64,000 nucleotides of DNA. Source: Volvox africanus. Lineage: Eukaryota > Chlorophyta > Chlorophyceae > Chlamydomonadales > Volvocaceae. This document shows positions 36,478 through 48,659 of this stretch, in pieces. A model generated the notes under the pieces. It did not search any database. It was not told the DNA's origin and saw nothing but the letters and a program-made list of their open reading frames with translations. The stretch is taken from the NCBI GenBank assembly GCA_030268105.1, contig BSDZ01000008.1, positions 4,774,001 through 4,838,000 of the forward strand. Reading direction: 5' to 3'. Position numbers and translations under genes: made by a program. How positions within the stretch are numbered: the first letter of the stretch is position 1; every line of letters begins with the position of its first letter.

Positions 36478-39400
36478 CCACCTGGGATTTCTGAACTAAC
36501 GCGTGGTCGGTGGTCATCCTTACGGCCAGCCGTTAAGGCATTGTTGCCTTGTGTACTTGGACACATCGAGCGAGTCATTGCGCGACGCATCACGCTTGAC
36601 GGACGCACGGGACTTCTCTGCTTCGACCCGTTGTGTAATTTGTTTACACCTCGCCGTCCCCTGTCGTCTATCGATCTGTCTAACCACGTGGTTTTGTTCA
36701 TCCCCTCGTCTCTGCGTGAGATGTCGGAACAGTTGGCCATATACAGGAGATGTAGGCGTCAATATCCAGGCACTGCCGCATGTGTATTACTCCCTGCTTT
36801 CTGTCGGCGCAAGGCAGAGGCATTGTTAAGGGGTATGCGGCATGTCCACCGGTTCGAGCCGGGCACCGTTTTGTTTAATGGTGTGGATTGGGAGGGTACG
36901 CTGGCTCCGTGGCCATGCCTATCCTACTCGGTTGACGTTTGGTACGAAGCTCCTGATGGGGGTGCCGTTGGTTACGGACCCGCCTTAAGTGCACTGACGT
37001 TGTCTGCTGGGCAGTCGCTCGTAGATAACCGTGTCCCTGTGGTTCAGATCGGTTTGAACGGCCGTACTCTGAAGGCACTTGTTGACACCGGTGCCAGCGA
37101 CGACTTCATCTCTGTCGCAGAGGTGAATGCGCTGGGGTTGTCCCCAGAGTCGTCTGATTGTCCACAGGTTACCCTTGCTGACGGGGGTAAGCATCCCATC
37201 GTGGGCAGGATTACCCTTAGCCTATCGTTAGGCCCTTTGCGTGTTGTGACCCGGCCGTACGTGCTGCAGGGCTTAGCAGAGACTGCACCGTACATAATGG
37301 GGTCGTCGACATTACGACAGTACCGCGCGCGCATCGACATGGAGACCGCAACCCTGCATATGTGCAAGGGTACTCTGTCGATTAAGGTACCTTTCCTGTC
37401 GTTCGAACATGTCACACCAAAGGAGGGCGAAACTGAGGCGGTGCCTATGGTTAATTTCGCTGTGACCACAATGGCCGCGCGAATCGAACCAGAGCTAGTC
37501 GGGCGTAAGGAGGCCGTCCGTTTGTTACGGAAGGGTGCCCACGGACTGCTTTTAAGGCCGCGGGTGAGCTGTTGTGTCACCACCGCGCAGATTTCTGTGT
37601 ATCCTGAGGTTGAGGCCCTACTGTTGCAGTATGAGGACGTCTTTAAAGATATCCCTGGCCTACCACCTATGCGTCCTGTTGATCACACAATCCCTCTCCT
37701 GCCTGGAGCGCAGCCTACAGCCCGGCCAATGTACAGGTTGAGTCCATTGGAACTGGACGAGGTGAAGCGCCAGGTGACGGATTTGCTCGCGAAGGGTATG
37801 ATACGCCCCAGCACATCCCCGTATTCTGCACCGATTTTGTTTGTCGGTAAGAAGGATGGGACCTTGCGCATGTGCATCGATTACCGGGGGTTAAATGCGA
37901 ATACGGTGAAAAATCGCTACCCTTTGCCACGCGTTGACGACCTGTTGGATAAGCTGAAGGGCTCGGCTTATTTTTCCTCAATTGACTTACAACAGGGCTA
38001 CAATCAGATTCGCATCGCTGCCTCTGATATCCCGAAAACCGCTTTTCGGACGCCCTTCGGTCACTTTGAGTATACGGTCCTATCGTTTGGTTTAACTAAT
38101 GCCCCTGCGACGTTTCAGGCGGTTATGGACCGAATGTTTAGGCCGTTTATCGACAGGTTCGTTGTTTGCTACCTGGATGACATCTTGGTATATTCTAAAA
38201 CGCGCGAGGAGCACTTGGAGCATCTTCGGCTCGTGCTCGACGTTATGAGGCGGGAGCAATTGTTTGCTAAACGCGCCAAATGCTTTTGGGCGCAGCCTCA
38301 GGTGGAATATTTGGGCCACATTGTGTCGGCCACCGGTGTGAAGATGGACCCGCGGAAGGTCGCCGTGGTTCGCGATTGGCCCGCGCCTCAGAACCTCACG
38401 GAGCTGCGTAAGTTCCTTGGCTTGACCAATTATTTCCGAAAGTTCATTGAAAAATATTCCATCATTGCGGCCCCGCTTACTAACTTAACTCGCAAAGGCG
38501 TTTTCGTTTCGCTCGAGTCGTGGACGTCGCAATGCCAGCGGGCATTCGAAGAGCTCAAACGAATCGTTGCCGAAGATGTCACCCTTGCATTCCCTGATTA
38601 CTCGTTGCCATTTCGTGTTGAGGTAGTGTCTGATGCCTCAATATTTGGAAGCGGCGCTGTATTGTTACAGGAAGGGCGACCGATCGCCTTCACAAGTAAG
38701 AAGTTTTCTGGTGCGGAGATTCGCTACACCACCGGGGAACAGGAGCTTCTGGCCGTGCTGCATGCTTTAAAGGAATGGCGCTGTTACCTCGAGGGACGCC
38801 CGTTTACTTTAAAGACTGACCATAAGCCCCTAACGTTTTTGCAAAGCGTTCCGACGTTGAACCGCCGTCAAGCTAGGTGGATGGAATATCTAGCTAGGTT
38901 CAACTGCACCTGGGAGTATATTTCTGGTAAATTGAATATTGCCGATGCTCTCAGTCGACATCCGTCGCTACACGCTGCGATTTTGGCAGCGCCCGTCGTG
39001 CGGCCGCGTAGCGAGGAGGTACCGATCGCGACGGACCTCGCGGAGCGGTTGAAGGTTGCCTACAACGCAGACGCCTGGTTCGCGGACCCGGCTAATGTAG
39101 AAAACCTTCGCAAGCAGAATGGCCTTTGGCTACGGACGGAGGGTGCAGCTACGCAAATCGTCGTTCCGAACGATGACGCGCTACGCTACGACATCCTTGC
39201 GCGGTTCCACGAGGACCCGTTAGCAGGACACCCTGGTAGCAAGCGATTGATCGACTTGGTGCAACGTTCCTTTTGGTGGCCTCGTTTGGCTAAGGATGCG
39301 GCGAACTTCGTCCAGACATGCAGTCTGTGCCAGCGCAATAAGGCTTTGTCCGGTAAGGGTCATGGGTTGTTGCAACCGTTGCCTGTCCCGGATGCGCCTT

Positions 39401-40509
39401 GGGAAAGTGTTTCCATGGACTTCGTAGTCGCGCTGCCCAAAACTGAGGGGGGATACGATGCGGTGTTCGTAATGGTCGATCGTCTGACTAAGATGGTTCA
39501 CCTAGCACCATGCACATCATCCTGCACGGCTGAGCAAACCGCACGTTTGTTTTTCGATAATGTGGTTCGGTTACACGGGATTCCCAAAAATGTGATCTCG
39601 GACCGCGGTGGACAGTTCACGTCTAAGTTTTGGGAAGCGCTCTGCAAACTAGTTGGCATGCGCGTCAACCTGAGCACGGCGTATCACCCGCAGACTGATG
39701 GTCAAACCGAACGCACAAACCGCACGTTGGGTGATATGTTGCGCAATTATGCTGGTCGCACACCACTTGTTTGGGATACATATTTGACTGCGGCAGAATT
39801 CGCGCTTAACAACGCTGTTAACCGCTCTACAGGCAAAAGTCCGTTCTTTCTTAACTACGGGTTTCATCCCGCGCTACCCGTGTGGCGTGAGTTGGAAGTG
39901 AACGTGCCTGCTGCTAAACTTTTTGCCAAGTCTTTTATGTCCCGAATCACAGACGCGAAGTCGTGTTTGGACGCGGCGCAGCAACGAACGACGGAATACT
40001 ATAACAAATCTAAGCAGGATGTGACGTTTTCGGAAGGGCAACTCGTGTTGCTAAGCACCAAGAACTTGCGTTCCTTGGCCGACGGATCCCGAAAACTCTT
40101 ACCCCGCTGGATTGGTCCGTATCCTGTCGTGCGCATGGTTGGGAATGTGGCTGTGGAGCTTGCATTGCCCACTGATATGACCATTCACCCCACGTTTCAC
40201 GTATCGCTTGTTCGTCCGTATCATAGTACGGAACCCGTCCCTGAGCCTGCTAACGCCCCCGCAGCGATCGAACCAGTTCCCGAGACCTGGATCGCTGGTA
40301 AACAGAAGTTTTACGATGTGGAGCGGGTGTTAGATTATCGCGCGCGTCGTGTGGGCCGACACCGACGTAAGCGAACAGTACACAAGTACTTGGTTAAGTG
40401 GACAGGGTATACCGACGAGCACAACTCATGGGAACCGGCACGCAACTTCTCACAGGACATGAAACCCCTGCTCGAAGAAGCCCGCAAACGTGCCACGCAA
40501 GCCCAATGA
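36448..40509 (+). CDS. pol: Element 1 Pol: protease, RT, RNase H, integrase, chromodomain (1353 codons after UAG)
   Basis: Open from the codon after UAG to UGA at 40507, probably made as Gag-Pol. Residues are counted from 36448. About 1-170 form a module of unknown function. Protease has Asp213 in LVDTGAS (37084). Reverse transcriptase has YLDD at 575 (38170). RNase H has SDAS at 728, GEQELL and TDHKPL. Integrase has an HX6H (39208, 39229) and CX2C (39319, 39328) zinc finger and the D-D-35-E core at 991, 1052 and 1088 (39418, 39601, 39709). The GPY/F module begins near 1223. The C-terminal chromodomain (about 1287-1345) keeps the aromatic cage positions Tyr1289, Trp1318 and Tyr1321, which suggests binding to methylated histone H3. 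No break is seen. Confidence 0.95.
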   Translation, partial: GLARVPAEGAPPGISELTRGRWSSLRPAVKALLPCVLGHIERVIARRITLDGRTGLLCFDPLCNLFTPRRPLSSIDLSNHVVLFIPSSLREMSEQLAIYRRCRRQYPGTAACVLLPAFCRRKAEALLRGMRHVHRFEPGTVLFNGVDWEGTLAPWPCLSYSVDVWYEAPDGGAVGYGPALSALTLSAGQSLVDNRVPVVQIGLNGRTLKALVDTGASDDFISVAEVNALGLSPESSDCPQVTLADGGKHPIVGRITLSLSLGPLRVVTRPYVLQGLAETAPYIMGSSTLRQYRARIDMETATLHMCKGTLSIKVPFLSFEHVTPKEGETEAVPMVNFAVTTMAARIEPELVGRKEAVRLLRKGAHGLLLRPRVSCCVTTAQISVYPEVEALLLQYEDVFKDIPGLPPMRPVDHTIPLLPGAQPTARPMYRLSPLELDEVKRQVTDLLAKGMIRPSTSPYSAPILFVGKKDGTLRMCIDYRGLNANTVKNRYPLPRVDDLLDKLKGSAYFSSIDLQQGYNQIRIAASDIPKTAFRTPFGHFEYTVLSFGLTNAPATFQAVMDRMFRPFIDRFVVCYLDDILVYSKTREEHLEHLRLVLDVMRREQLFAKRAKCFWAQPQVEYLGHIVSATGVKMDPRKVAVVRDWPAPQNLTELRKFLGLTNYFRKFIEKYSIIAAPLTNLTRKGVFVSLESWTSQCQRAFEELKRIVAEDVTLAFPDYSLPFRVEVVSDASIFGSGAVLLQEGRPIAFTSKKFSGAEIRYTTGEQELLAVLHALKEWRCYLEGRPFTLKTDHKPLTFLQSVPTLNRRQARWMEYLARFNCTWEYISGKLNIADALSRHPSLHAAILAAPVVRPRSEEVPIATDLAERLKVAYNADAWFADPANVENLRKQNGLWLRTEGAATQIVVPNDDALRYDILARFHEDPLAGHPGSKRLIDLVQRSFWWPRLAKDAANFVQTCSLCQRNKALSGKGHGLLQPLPVPDAPWESVSMDFVVALPKTEGGYDAVFVMVDRLTKMVHLAPCTSSCTAEQTARLFFDNVVRLHGIPKNVISDRGGQFTSKFWEALCKLVGMRVNLSTAYHPQTDGQTERTNRTLGDMLRNYAGRTPLVWDTYLTAAEFALNNAVNRSTGKSPFFLNYGFHPALPVWRELEVNVPAAKLFAKSFMSRITDAKSCLDAAQQRTTEYYNKSKQDVTFSEGQLVLLSTKNLRSLADGSRKLLPRWIGPYPVVRMVGNVAVELALPTDMTIHPTFHVSLVRPYHSTEPVPEPANAPAAIEPVPETWIAGKQKFYDVERVLDYRARRVGRHRRKRTVHKYLVKWTGYTDEHNSWEPARNFSQDMKPLLEEARKRATQAQ
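36541..36918 (+). other. Pol N-terminal module, possible degenerate adenine-methylase-like fold
   Basis: This lies between the UAG and the protease. The order [33 protein letters not shown] and FEPGTVLF resembles the layout of Dam-type adenine methylase domains found in some retroelements (a D-rich strand, a PP-containing motif, a hydrophobic strand ending in LP, and a Gt.LF end). The PP[YWF] catalytic motif is replaced by FIPSS, so enzyme activity is unlikely. The resemblance is from memory of the family pattern and is weak. Confidence 0.3.
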
Positions 40510-40553
40510 CCCCTGCAGTCGATGCTGTATGATGCAGCGAGGACGCTGCATAC

Positions 40554-40568
40554 GGGAGGGGGGATAAT
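40554..40568 (+). other. Element 1 polypurine tract
   Basis: GGGAGGGGGG followed by ATAAT directly before the 3' LTR, about 45 bases after the pol stop. It primes plus-strand DNA synthesis in LTR elements. Confidence 0.85.
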
Positions 40569-41392
40569 TGTTGTGCTACGGTTCATTTTCCGCCAACGCG
40601 TAGATCGACGTGATCCTATGAGGCGAAGTGCTTTTGTGATGAACGCATTACATATGAATGAATCTGCATGATATAAATGTATTCGCATACATTTATATAT
40701 GCATCTGGCATGTTGTCATTATCCATCGCGACATCGCACCATGGCAAATCCGCCTAGCATGCATGAAAGCCCGAAGCATTGAAGTGCGCATTATGCTCGT
40801 ACTACGAAACGATAAGTAATATTATCTGATATAATATTACTTCATTTAAGCACACGTTGAGAGCGCCGCACTCGTCGCGATACATGCCCTGCAACCGGAT
40901 ATCGTTATCCGGATCCTTGCATCATGCGAATGCCGGAAAGGCTTATACGTTGTTATACGTAGACATCGCCTAGACGTAGTAGGGTTGTCACATCTAGGAT
41001 CGGCCTCCTAATGTGAATCGTACGGCACTGCGATGCTGCGAGTATAACAGATGCGAGGACGGCTAAGCTAGACAAGACACTCGATACCAGAGAACACTTG
41101 TGTGTTCTACATTACTATTACTATACGATATTCTACTTAGCCCGAGCTAAGCCTGAACTTCGCTAATCACCGCCGCGTGATGATTGCTTGCTTCCGGCGC
41201 TGACGGCGATTTCGTCCATTGCATCATTCCGACCTGTAAAACCGTAAGTTATATCTCTCTTCGTCTTGAAGTCTTCCGCTGTCTCTGTTTGCTCTCGCTT
41301 GCCTTGCTGTACTTGCAAGTGCTCGCACATCGGTGTCGATAGTCTCCAGACGTGCAGATACTCATGAGCAAACGCGAACGAGAGGTACAACA
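40569..41392 (+). repeat. Element 1 3' LTR (824 bp)
   Basis: Same length and ends as the 5' LTR. Three derived transitions are specific to this copy: CGTACTACG, GGATCC and GACACTCG. Confidence 0.95.
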
Positions 41393-41397
41393 CCCGG
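41393..41397 (+). repeat. Target-site duplication of element 1, right (CCCGG)
   Basis: It forms the 3' side of the tRNA T-stem and matches the sequence in uninterrupted units. Confidence 0.85.
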
Positions 41398-41406
41398 TAA
41401 GCTCCA
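41393..41406 (+). pseudogene. tRNA-Ala(TGC)-like, 3' part after element 1 (unit 14)
   Basis: CCCGGTAAGCTCCA: end of the T-arm, acceptor 3' strand and discriminator base of the copy that starts at 33863. Confidence 0.85.
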
Positions 41407-42569
41407 CGTATTGGGGCATGCATACGTATGTCTTGTTGTAAGCTCGGACGAGAAACATGCTTCGGGGACGGTTTCTTTAAACCAATAAAAGGAAGAGGCT
41501 ACAAATTTTCTTCTGTAACATGGCATGGCTTAGACAGCACTTGATTGGGAAACTGTAAGAGTTTACTGGCATGCACAAACACAAACACACACAAAAATAC
41601 AAGCTTGGGAGTGCCAACGTTTGGGGTGGGGCCCCAGCACATAGCACCTCAGGGGGCCCTGCCCTGTAGGATTGCCCATATGTGTGTGTGTGTGGTGTGT
41701 GTGTGTGTGTGTGTGTATGTGTGTGTGTGTCCTTGTATCCCTCTTCACTGCTCATGCACTTATCTGCATGTCTGGACGTTTAGTGCCAAGTGTCGAATGC
41801 TCACAAGACAGACGAAAGCATTCAGACACGATCTCACAGCAGGGGAAGACGTCAGAGTGAAAAGGGTACAACTTACAGTCAATTAGACGTGATGCGGTGC
41901 ATCAGAACTGATGACAGGCGATCATCATCTAACCGGCTAATGGTGTGCAAGCTGGGCTCGGGGCAATAAATGTGTATGATAATATCGAAGATAACCTGAG
42001 TAAGGGCTCGGAAAACACTTAAGGTGTTTGGCCGTCCTCATACATATTATACTTGTGATAGATACAGTAGATACAGTAACCGTCACAAATGCTGCTCGGA
42101 ACTCTTTTGCAGCTTCTTGCGTGCAGAGGTATGATCTATGGGCAGGCATAGGCTCGTGCATATTCCCTCACCTCGCTGATGCTATTGTGATGCCAGGTAC
42201 GTTTTGATGCCAAAAATGAGGGCAGTTTTATGCAAGTATTGCTTATGCATATTGATCTATGCATGGTCATAATAATCATTATAATCATGATAAGATTATG
42301 ATTGCAATCATATGAGTGTATTAAGCGCTGCAAAATCGTATGCTTTTGACTGCATGCAATTTGATATGGTGATGGATTTGATGGTGGGGCTTTCTCTGAG
42401 TTCCAAGCCCCCAGGTGACTTTTCATACAAGAGGCGCTTAGGATGGCTGCACACACATTGGCATCTGCTGTGGCAAGTAAAGTGGGACAGCTGGAGATGG
42501 TGCGCACGTACAGGGAACAAGTACATTCACTAACCGTAACTAATGCTGCTCGGAACGCTTTTGCAGCTT

Positions 42570-42641
42570 GGGGCTTTAGCTCAGTGGTAGAGCGCGCGCT
42601 TCGCATGCGTGAGGTCACCGGATCGATCCCGGTAAGCTCCA
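42570..42641 (+). tRNA. tRNA-Ala(CGC), unit 14
   Basis: 72 nt, complete cloverleaf. The sequence just after it differs from other units (TGGCGCAAGGC). Confidence 0.65.
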
Positions 42642-43931
42642 TGGCGCAAGGCAGAAGGTGAGTGCAGCACTGACACATGTAAGATCGGCATCCAGAAAGG
42701 GAGTACACGATCATCAACATCAGATACAATGTGATATAATTTACATGTACAACCTCTGATCATATCAATACAAGCTCTGATGACGGCCACGTTTACAGCC
42801 TACAAAAGGAAGTGGCTACAAATTATGTTCTGTGACATGTTTGTCATGGCTTACACAGCACGTAACTGGGAGATGGTGAGAGCTTACAGGCATGCACAAA
42901 ACAACAACAAACAAACACACACAGAGACACACAGTTGGGAGTGCCAACATTTTGGGTGGAGCCCCAGCACAAAGCGCCTCAGGGGGCCCGGCCCTGTAGG
43001 ATTGCCCATATATATATATGTGTGTGTGTGTGTATATATGTGTGTGTATATATGTGTATATATATGTGTGTGTATATATGTGTGTGTATATATATGTGTG
43101 TGAATGTAATGACCAAACTAATTGATTCACCTACCTAGTGTTGTATACCTCTTACTAAAGCACATAAACTCAATGTAGAGTGCATCATGTGTGAGGGGCA
43201 TGTACCTAACTCATGTGTGAGGATCCACAGCAGGATCATCATATAAAGGACTTTACAGCATCCATGCAATGCCTCTTCTTGCGTGCAGAGGTATGATCTA
43301 TGCGCAGGCATAGGCTCGTGCATATTCCCTCACATCGCTGATGCTATTGTGATGCCAGGTAAGTTTTGATGCCAAAACATGAGCGCAGTATTATGCAAAT
43401 ATTGATCTATGCATGATCATAATAATCTTAATAATCATGATAAGAATCATTATAATAATTACAATACTCAGAATATCATCATCATCATCATCATCATCTT
43501 CATCATATAATTATAACAATCATAATAATAACAACAATAATACAATAATAATCATAATATTAATCATAATAATAATAATAACAACAACAACAACAATCAT
43601 CATCATCATCACAATGATGATAATAATTATAATCATTATAATAATTACTGGTCCTATGCAGGAGCATATGGCGGCCAAAGTATCCATGTTGCTGCGTGGC
43701 AAATGGATTACCACAGAAATGCCATATTATGCGCGTCATCATGCATTAAGCAAAGATTATGATTGCAATCATATGAGTGTATTAAGCGCTGCAAAATCGT
43801 ATGCTTTTGACTGCATGCAATTTGAAATGGTGATGGATTTGATGCTGGGGTACTTGGTTATATTCCTTGATATGTAATGTTTTTGTTGCTTGCAGACATT
43901 GGGGTTGAACAGAGGATGCATGTGCAACCTT

Positions 43932-43936
43932 AAATT
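43932..43936 (+). repeat. Target-site duplication of element 2, left (AAATT)
   Basis: Identical to 50693-50697. The empty site in other units reads CCTTAAATTGAGC. Confidence 0.9.
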
Positions 43937-44760
43937 TGTTGTACCTCTCGTTCGCGTTTGCTCATAAGTATCTGCACGTCTGGAGACTATCGACACCGAT
44001 GCGCGAGCACTTGCAAGTACAGCAAGGCAAGCGAGAGCAAACAGAGACAGCGGAAGACTTCAAGACGAAGAGAGATATAACTTACAGTCTTACAGATCGG
44101 AATGATGCAATGGACGAAATCGCCGTCAGCGCCGGAAGCAAGCAATCATCACGCGGCGGTGATTAGCGAAGTTCAGGCTTAGCTCGGGCTAAGTAGAGTA
44201 TCGTATAGCAATAGTAATGTAGAACACACAAGTGTTCTCCGGTATCGAATGTCTTGTCTAGCTTAGCCATCCTCGCATCTGTTATACTCGCAGCATCGCA
44301 GTGCCGTACGATTCACATTAGGAGGCCGATCCTAGATGTGACAACCCTACTGCGTATGGGCGATGTCTACTCGTAACAACGTATAAGCCTTTCCGGCATT
44401 CGCATGATGCAAGGGTCCGGATAACGATATCCGGTTGCAGGGCATGTATCGCGACGAGGGCGGCGCTCTCAACGTGTGCTTAAATGAAGTAATATTATAT
44501 CAGATAATATTACTTATCGTTTCGTAGCACGAGCATAATGCGCACTTCAATGATTCGGTCATTCATGCATGCTAGGCGGATTTGCCATGATGCGATGTCG
44601 CGATGGATAATGACAACATGCCAGATGCATATATAAATGTACACGAATACATTTATATCATGCAGATTCATTCATATGTAATGCGTTCATCACAAAAGCA
44701 CTTCGCCTCGTAGGATCGCGTCGACCTACGCGTCGGCGGGAAATGAACCGTAGCACAACA
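43937..44760 (-). repeat. Element 2 3' LTR (824 bp)
   Basis: Left copy on the + strand. The LTR family differs from element 1 by substitutions in the first 150 bases of the element sense, for example at the hairpin 1 loop. Confidence 0.95.
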
Positions 44761-44775
44761 ATTATCCCCCCTCCC
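44761..44775 (-). other. Element 2 polypurine tract
   Basis: On the - strand GGGAGGGGGG then ATAAT, directly before the 3' LTR and the same as in element 1. Confidence 0.85.
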
Positions 44776-44819
44776 GTATGCAGCGTCCTCGCTGCATCAT
44801 ACAGCATCGACTGCAGGGG

Positions 44820-47800
44820 TCATTGGGCTTGCGTGGCACGTTTGCGGGCTTCTTCGAGCAGGGGTTTCATGTCCTGTGAGAAGTTGCGTGCCGGTTCCCA
44901 TGAGTTGTGCTCGTCGGTATACCCTGTCCACTTAACCAAGTACTCGTGTACTGTTCGCTTACGTCGGTGTCGGCCCACACGACGCGCGCGATAATCTAAC
45001 ACCCGCTCCACATCGTAAAACTTCTGTTTACCAGCGATCCAGGTCTCGGGAACTGGTTCGATCGCTGCGGGGGCGTTAGCAGGCTCAGGGATGGGTTCCG
45101 TACTACGATACGGACGAACAAGCGATACGTGAAACGTGGGGTGAATGGTCATATCAGTGGGCAATGCAAGCTCCACAGCCACATTCCCAACCATGCGCAC
45201 GACAGGATACGGGCCAATCCAGCGGGGTAAGAGTTTTCGGGATCCGTCGGCCAAGGAACGCAAGTTCTTGGTGCTTAGCAACACGAGTTGCCCCTCCGAA
45301 AACGTCACATCCTGCTTGGATTTGTTATAGTATTCCGTCGTTCGTTGCTGCGCCGCGTCCAAACACGACTTAGCATCTGTGATTCGGGACATAAAAGACT
45401 TGGCAAAAAGTTTAGCAGCAGGCACGTTCACTTCCAACTCACGCCACACGGGTAGCGCGGGATGAAATCTGTAGTTAAGAAAGAACGGACTTTTGCCTGT
45501 AGAGCGGTTAACAGCATTGTTAAGCGCGAATTCTGCCGCAGTCAAATACGTATCCCAAACGAGTGGTGTGCGACCAGCATAATTGCGCAACATATCACCC
45601 AACGTGCGGTTTGTGCGTTTGGTTTGACCATCAGTCTGCGGGTGATACGCCGTGCTCAGGTTGACGCGCATGCCAACTAGTTTGCAGAGCGCTTCCCAAA
45701 ACTTAGACGTGAACTGTCCACCGCGGTCCGAGATCACATTTTTGGGAATCCCGTGTAACCGAACCACATTATCGAAAAACAAACGTGCGGTTTGCTCAGC
45801 CGTGCAGGATGATGTGCATGGTGCTAGGTGAACCATCTTAGTCAGACGATCGACCATTACGAACACCGCATCGTATCCCCCCTCAGTTTTGGGCAGCGCG
45901 ACTACGAAGTCCATGGAAACACTTTCCCAAGGCGCATCCGGGACAGGCAACGGTTGCAACAACCCATGGCCCTTACCGGACAAAGCCTTATTGCGCTGGC
46001 ACAGACTGCATGTCTGGACGAAGTTCGCCGCATCCTTAGCCAAACAAGGCCACCAAAAGGAACGTTGCACCAAGTCGATCAATCGCTTGCCACCAGGGTG
46101 TCCTGCTAACGGGTCCTCGTGGAACCGCGCAAGGATGTCGTAGCGTAGCGCGTCGTCGTTCGGAACGACGATTTGCGTAGCTGCACCCTCCGTCCGTAGC
46201 CAAAGGCCATTCTGCTTGCGAAGGTTTTCTACATTAGCCGGGTCCGCGAACCAGGTGTCTGCGTTGTAGGCAACCTTCAACCGCTCCGTGAGGTCCGTCG
46301 CGATCGGTACCTCCTCGCTACGCGGCCGCGCGACGGGCGCTGCCAAAATTGCAGCGTGTAGCGACGGATGTCGACTGAGAGCATCGGCAATATTCAATTT
46401 ACCAGAAATATACTCCCAGGTGCAGTTGAACCTAGCTAGATATTCCATCCACCTAGCTTGACGTCGGTTCAACGTCGGAACGCTTTGCAAAAACGTTAGG
46501 GGCTTGTGGTCAGTCTTTAAAGTAAACGGGCGTCCCTCGAGGTAACAGCGCCATTCCTTTAAAGCATGCAGCACGGCCAGAAGCTCCTGTTCCCCGGTGG
46601 TGTAGCGAATCTCCGCACCAGAAAACTTCTTACTCGTGAAGGCGATCGGTCGCCCTTCCTGTAACAATACAGCGCCGCTTCCAAATATTGAGGCATCAGA
46701 CACTACCTCAACACGAAATGGCAACGAGTAATCAGGGAATCCAAGGGTGACATCTTCGGCAATGATTTGTTTGAGCTCTTCGAATGCCCGCTGGCATTGC
46801 GACGTCCACGACTCGAGCGAAACGAAAACGCCTTTGCGAGTTAAGTTAGTAAGCGGGGCCGCAATGATGGAATATTTTTCAATGAACTTTCGGAAATAAT
46901 TGGTCAAGCCAAGGAACTTACGCAGCTCCGTGAGGTTCTGAGGCGCGGGCCAATCGCGAACCACGGCGACCTTCCGCGGGTCCATCTTCACACCGGTGGC
47001 CGACACAATGTGGCCCAAATATTCCACCTGAGGCTGCGCCCAAAAGCATTTGGCGCGTTTAGCAAACAATTGCTCCCGCCTCATAACGTCGAGCACGAGC
47101 CGCAGATGCTCCAAGTGCTCCTCGCGCGTCTTAGAATATACCAAGATGTCATCCAGGTAGCAAACAACGAACCTGTCGATAAACGGCCTAAACATTCGGT
47201 CCATAACCGCCTGAAACGTCGCAGGGGCATTAGTCAAACCAAACGATAGGACCGTATACTCAAAGTGACCGAAGGGCGTCCGAAAAGCGGTTTTCGGGAT
47301 ATCAGAGGCAGCGATGCGAATCTGATTGTAGCCCTGTTGTAAGTCAATTGAGGAAAAATAAGCCGAGCCCTTCAGCTTATCCAACAGGTCGTCAACACGT
47401 GGCAAAGGGTAGCGATTTTTCACCGTATTCGCATTTAACCCCCGGTAATCAATGCACATGCGCAAGGTCCCATCCTTCTTACCGACAAACAAAATCGGTG
47501 CAGAAAACGGGGATGTGCTGGGGCGTATCATACCCTTCGCGAGCAAATCCGTCACCTGGCGCTTCACCTCGTCCAGTTCCAATGGACTCAACCTGTACAT
47601 TGGCCGGGCCGTAGGCTGCGCTCCAGGCATGAGAGGGATTGTGTGATCAACAGGACGCATAGGTGGTAGGCCAGGGATATCTTTAAAGACGTCCTCATAC
47701 TGCGACAGTAGGGCCTCAACCTCAGGATCCGCAGAAATCTGCGCGGTGGTGACACAACAGCTCACCCGCGGCCTTAAAAGCAGTCCGTGGGCACCCTTCC

Positions 47801-48659
47801 GTAACAAACGGACGGCCTCCTTACGCCCGACTAGCTCTGGTTCGATTCATGCGGCCATTGCGGTTACAGCGAAATTAACCATAGGCACCGCCTCAGTTTC
47901 GCCCTCCTTTGGTGTGACATGTTCGAACGACAGGAAAGGTACCTTAATCGACAGAGTACCCTTGCACATATGCAGGGTTGCGGTCTCCATGTCGATGCGC
48001 GCGCGGTACTGTCGTAATGTCGACGACCCCATTATGTACGGTGCAGTCTCTGCTAAGCCCTGCAGCACGTACGGCCGGGTCACAACACGCAAAGGGCCTA
48101 TCGATAGGCTAAGGGTAATCCTGCCCACGATGGGATGCTTACCCCCGTCAGCAAGGGTAACCTGTGGACAATCAGACGACTCTGGGAACAACCCCAGCGC
48201 GTTCACCTCTGCGACAGAGATGAAGTCGTCGCTGGCACCGGTGTCAACAAGTGCCTTCAGCGTACGGCCATTCAAACCGATCTGAACCACAGGGACACGG
48301 TTATCTATGAGCGACTGCCCAGCAGACAACGTCAGTGCACTTAAGGCGGGTCCGTAACCAACGGCACCCCCATCAGGAGCTTCGTACCAAACGTCAACCG
48401 AGTAGGATAGGCATGGACACGGAGCCAGCGTACCCTCCCAATCCACACCATTAAACAAAACGGTGCCCGGCTCGAACCGGTGGACATGCCGCATACCCCT
48501 TAACGATGCCTCTGCCTTGCGCCGACAGAAAGCAGGGAGTAATACACATGCGGCAGTGCCTGGATATTGACGCCTACATCTCCTGTATATGGCCAACTGT
48601 TCCGACATCTCACGCAGAGACGAGGGGATGAACAAAACCACGTGGTTAGACAGATCGAT
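44820..48659 (-). pseudogene. pol: Element 2 pol pseudogene
   Basis: In element sense this begins after the 1-bp deletion and runs to the UGA at 44820. A premature UGA at 47847-47849, between protease and RT, comes from CGA to TGA, next to a second CpG change in the preceding codon. Protease LVDTGAS, RT YLDD, RNase H and the chromodomain with its aromatic residues remain readable. In the integrase core the motif DGQTER of element 1 reads DGQTKR (codon 45618-45620), a G-to-A change that removes the third acid of the D-D-E triad. Upstream of the UGA the protease frame is open from about 48656. Confidence 0.9.

Larger units (their letters stand above)
33922..41392 (+). mobile_element. Element 1: complete Ty3/gypsy chromovirus (7471 bp)
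   Basis: Order: LTR (33922-34745), primer binding site, leader, gag, in-frame UAG, pol (protease, reverse transcriptase, RNase H, integrase, chromodomain), polypurine tract, LTR (40569-41392). RT before integrase plus a C-terminal chromodomain places it in the Ty3/gypsy chromoviruses. All catalytic motifs are present and the LTRs differ at 4 of 824 positions by my reading, so insertion is recent. Possible defects are a mutated first base of the primer binding site and a mutated left target-site copy. It lies inside the T-arm of the tRNA-Ala(TGC)-like sequence of unit 14. Confidence 0.95.
33211..43800 (+). repeat. Array unit 14: long A+B dimer interrupted by element 1
   Basis: A is 33211-33921 plus 41398-42339, split by element 1. 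B is 42340-43800. Without the 7476-bp insertion and its target duplication the unit is 3114 bp. Its B monomer shares CACGTTTACAGCC and GTGATATAATT with unit 15 but with no other unit. It has the longest ATC run of all copies, broken by a CTTCAT. Confidence 0.95.

Noticed and set aside
35212..40509. Host code with UAG (or UAA) read as an amino acid
   Set aside because: Only one UAG and no UAA occur in about 1765 codons, and the UAG lies exactly at the gag-pol boundary. A reassigned codon would be used throughout.
33922..41392. Endogenous retrovirus with an envelope gene
   Set aside because: Pol ends in a chromodomain about 45 bases before the polypurine tract, leaving no room for an env gene.
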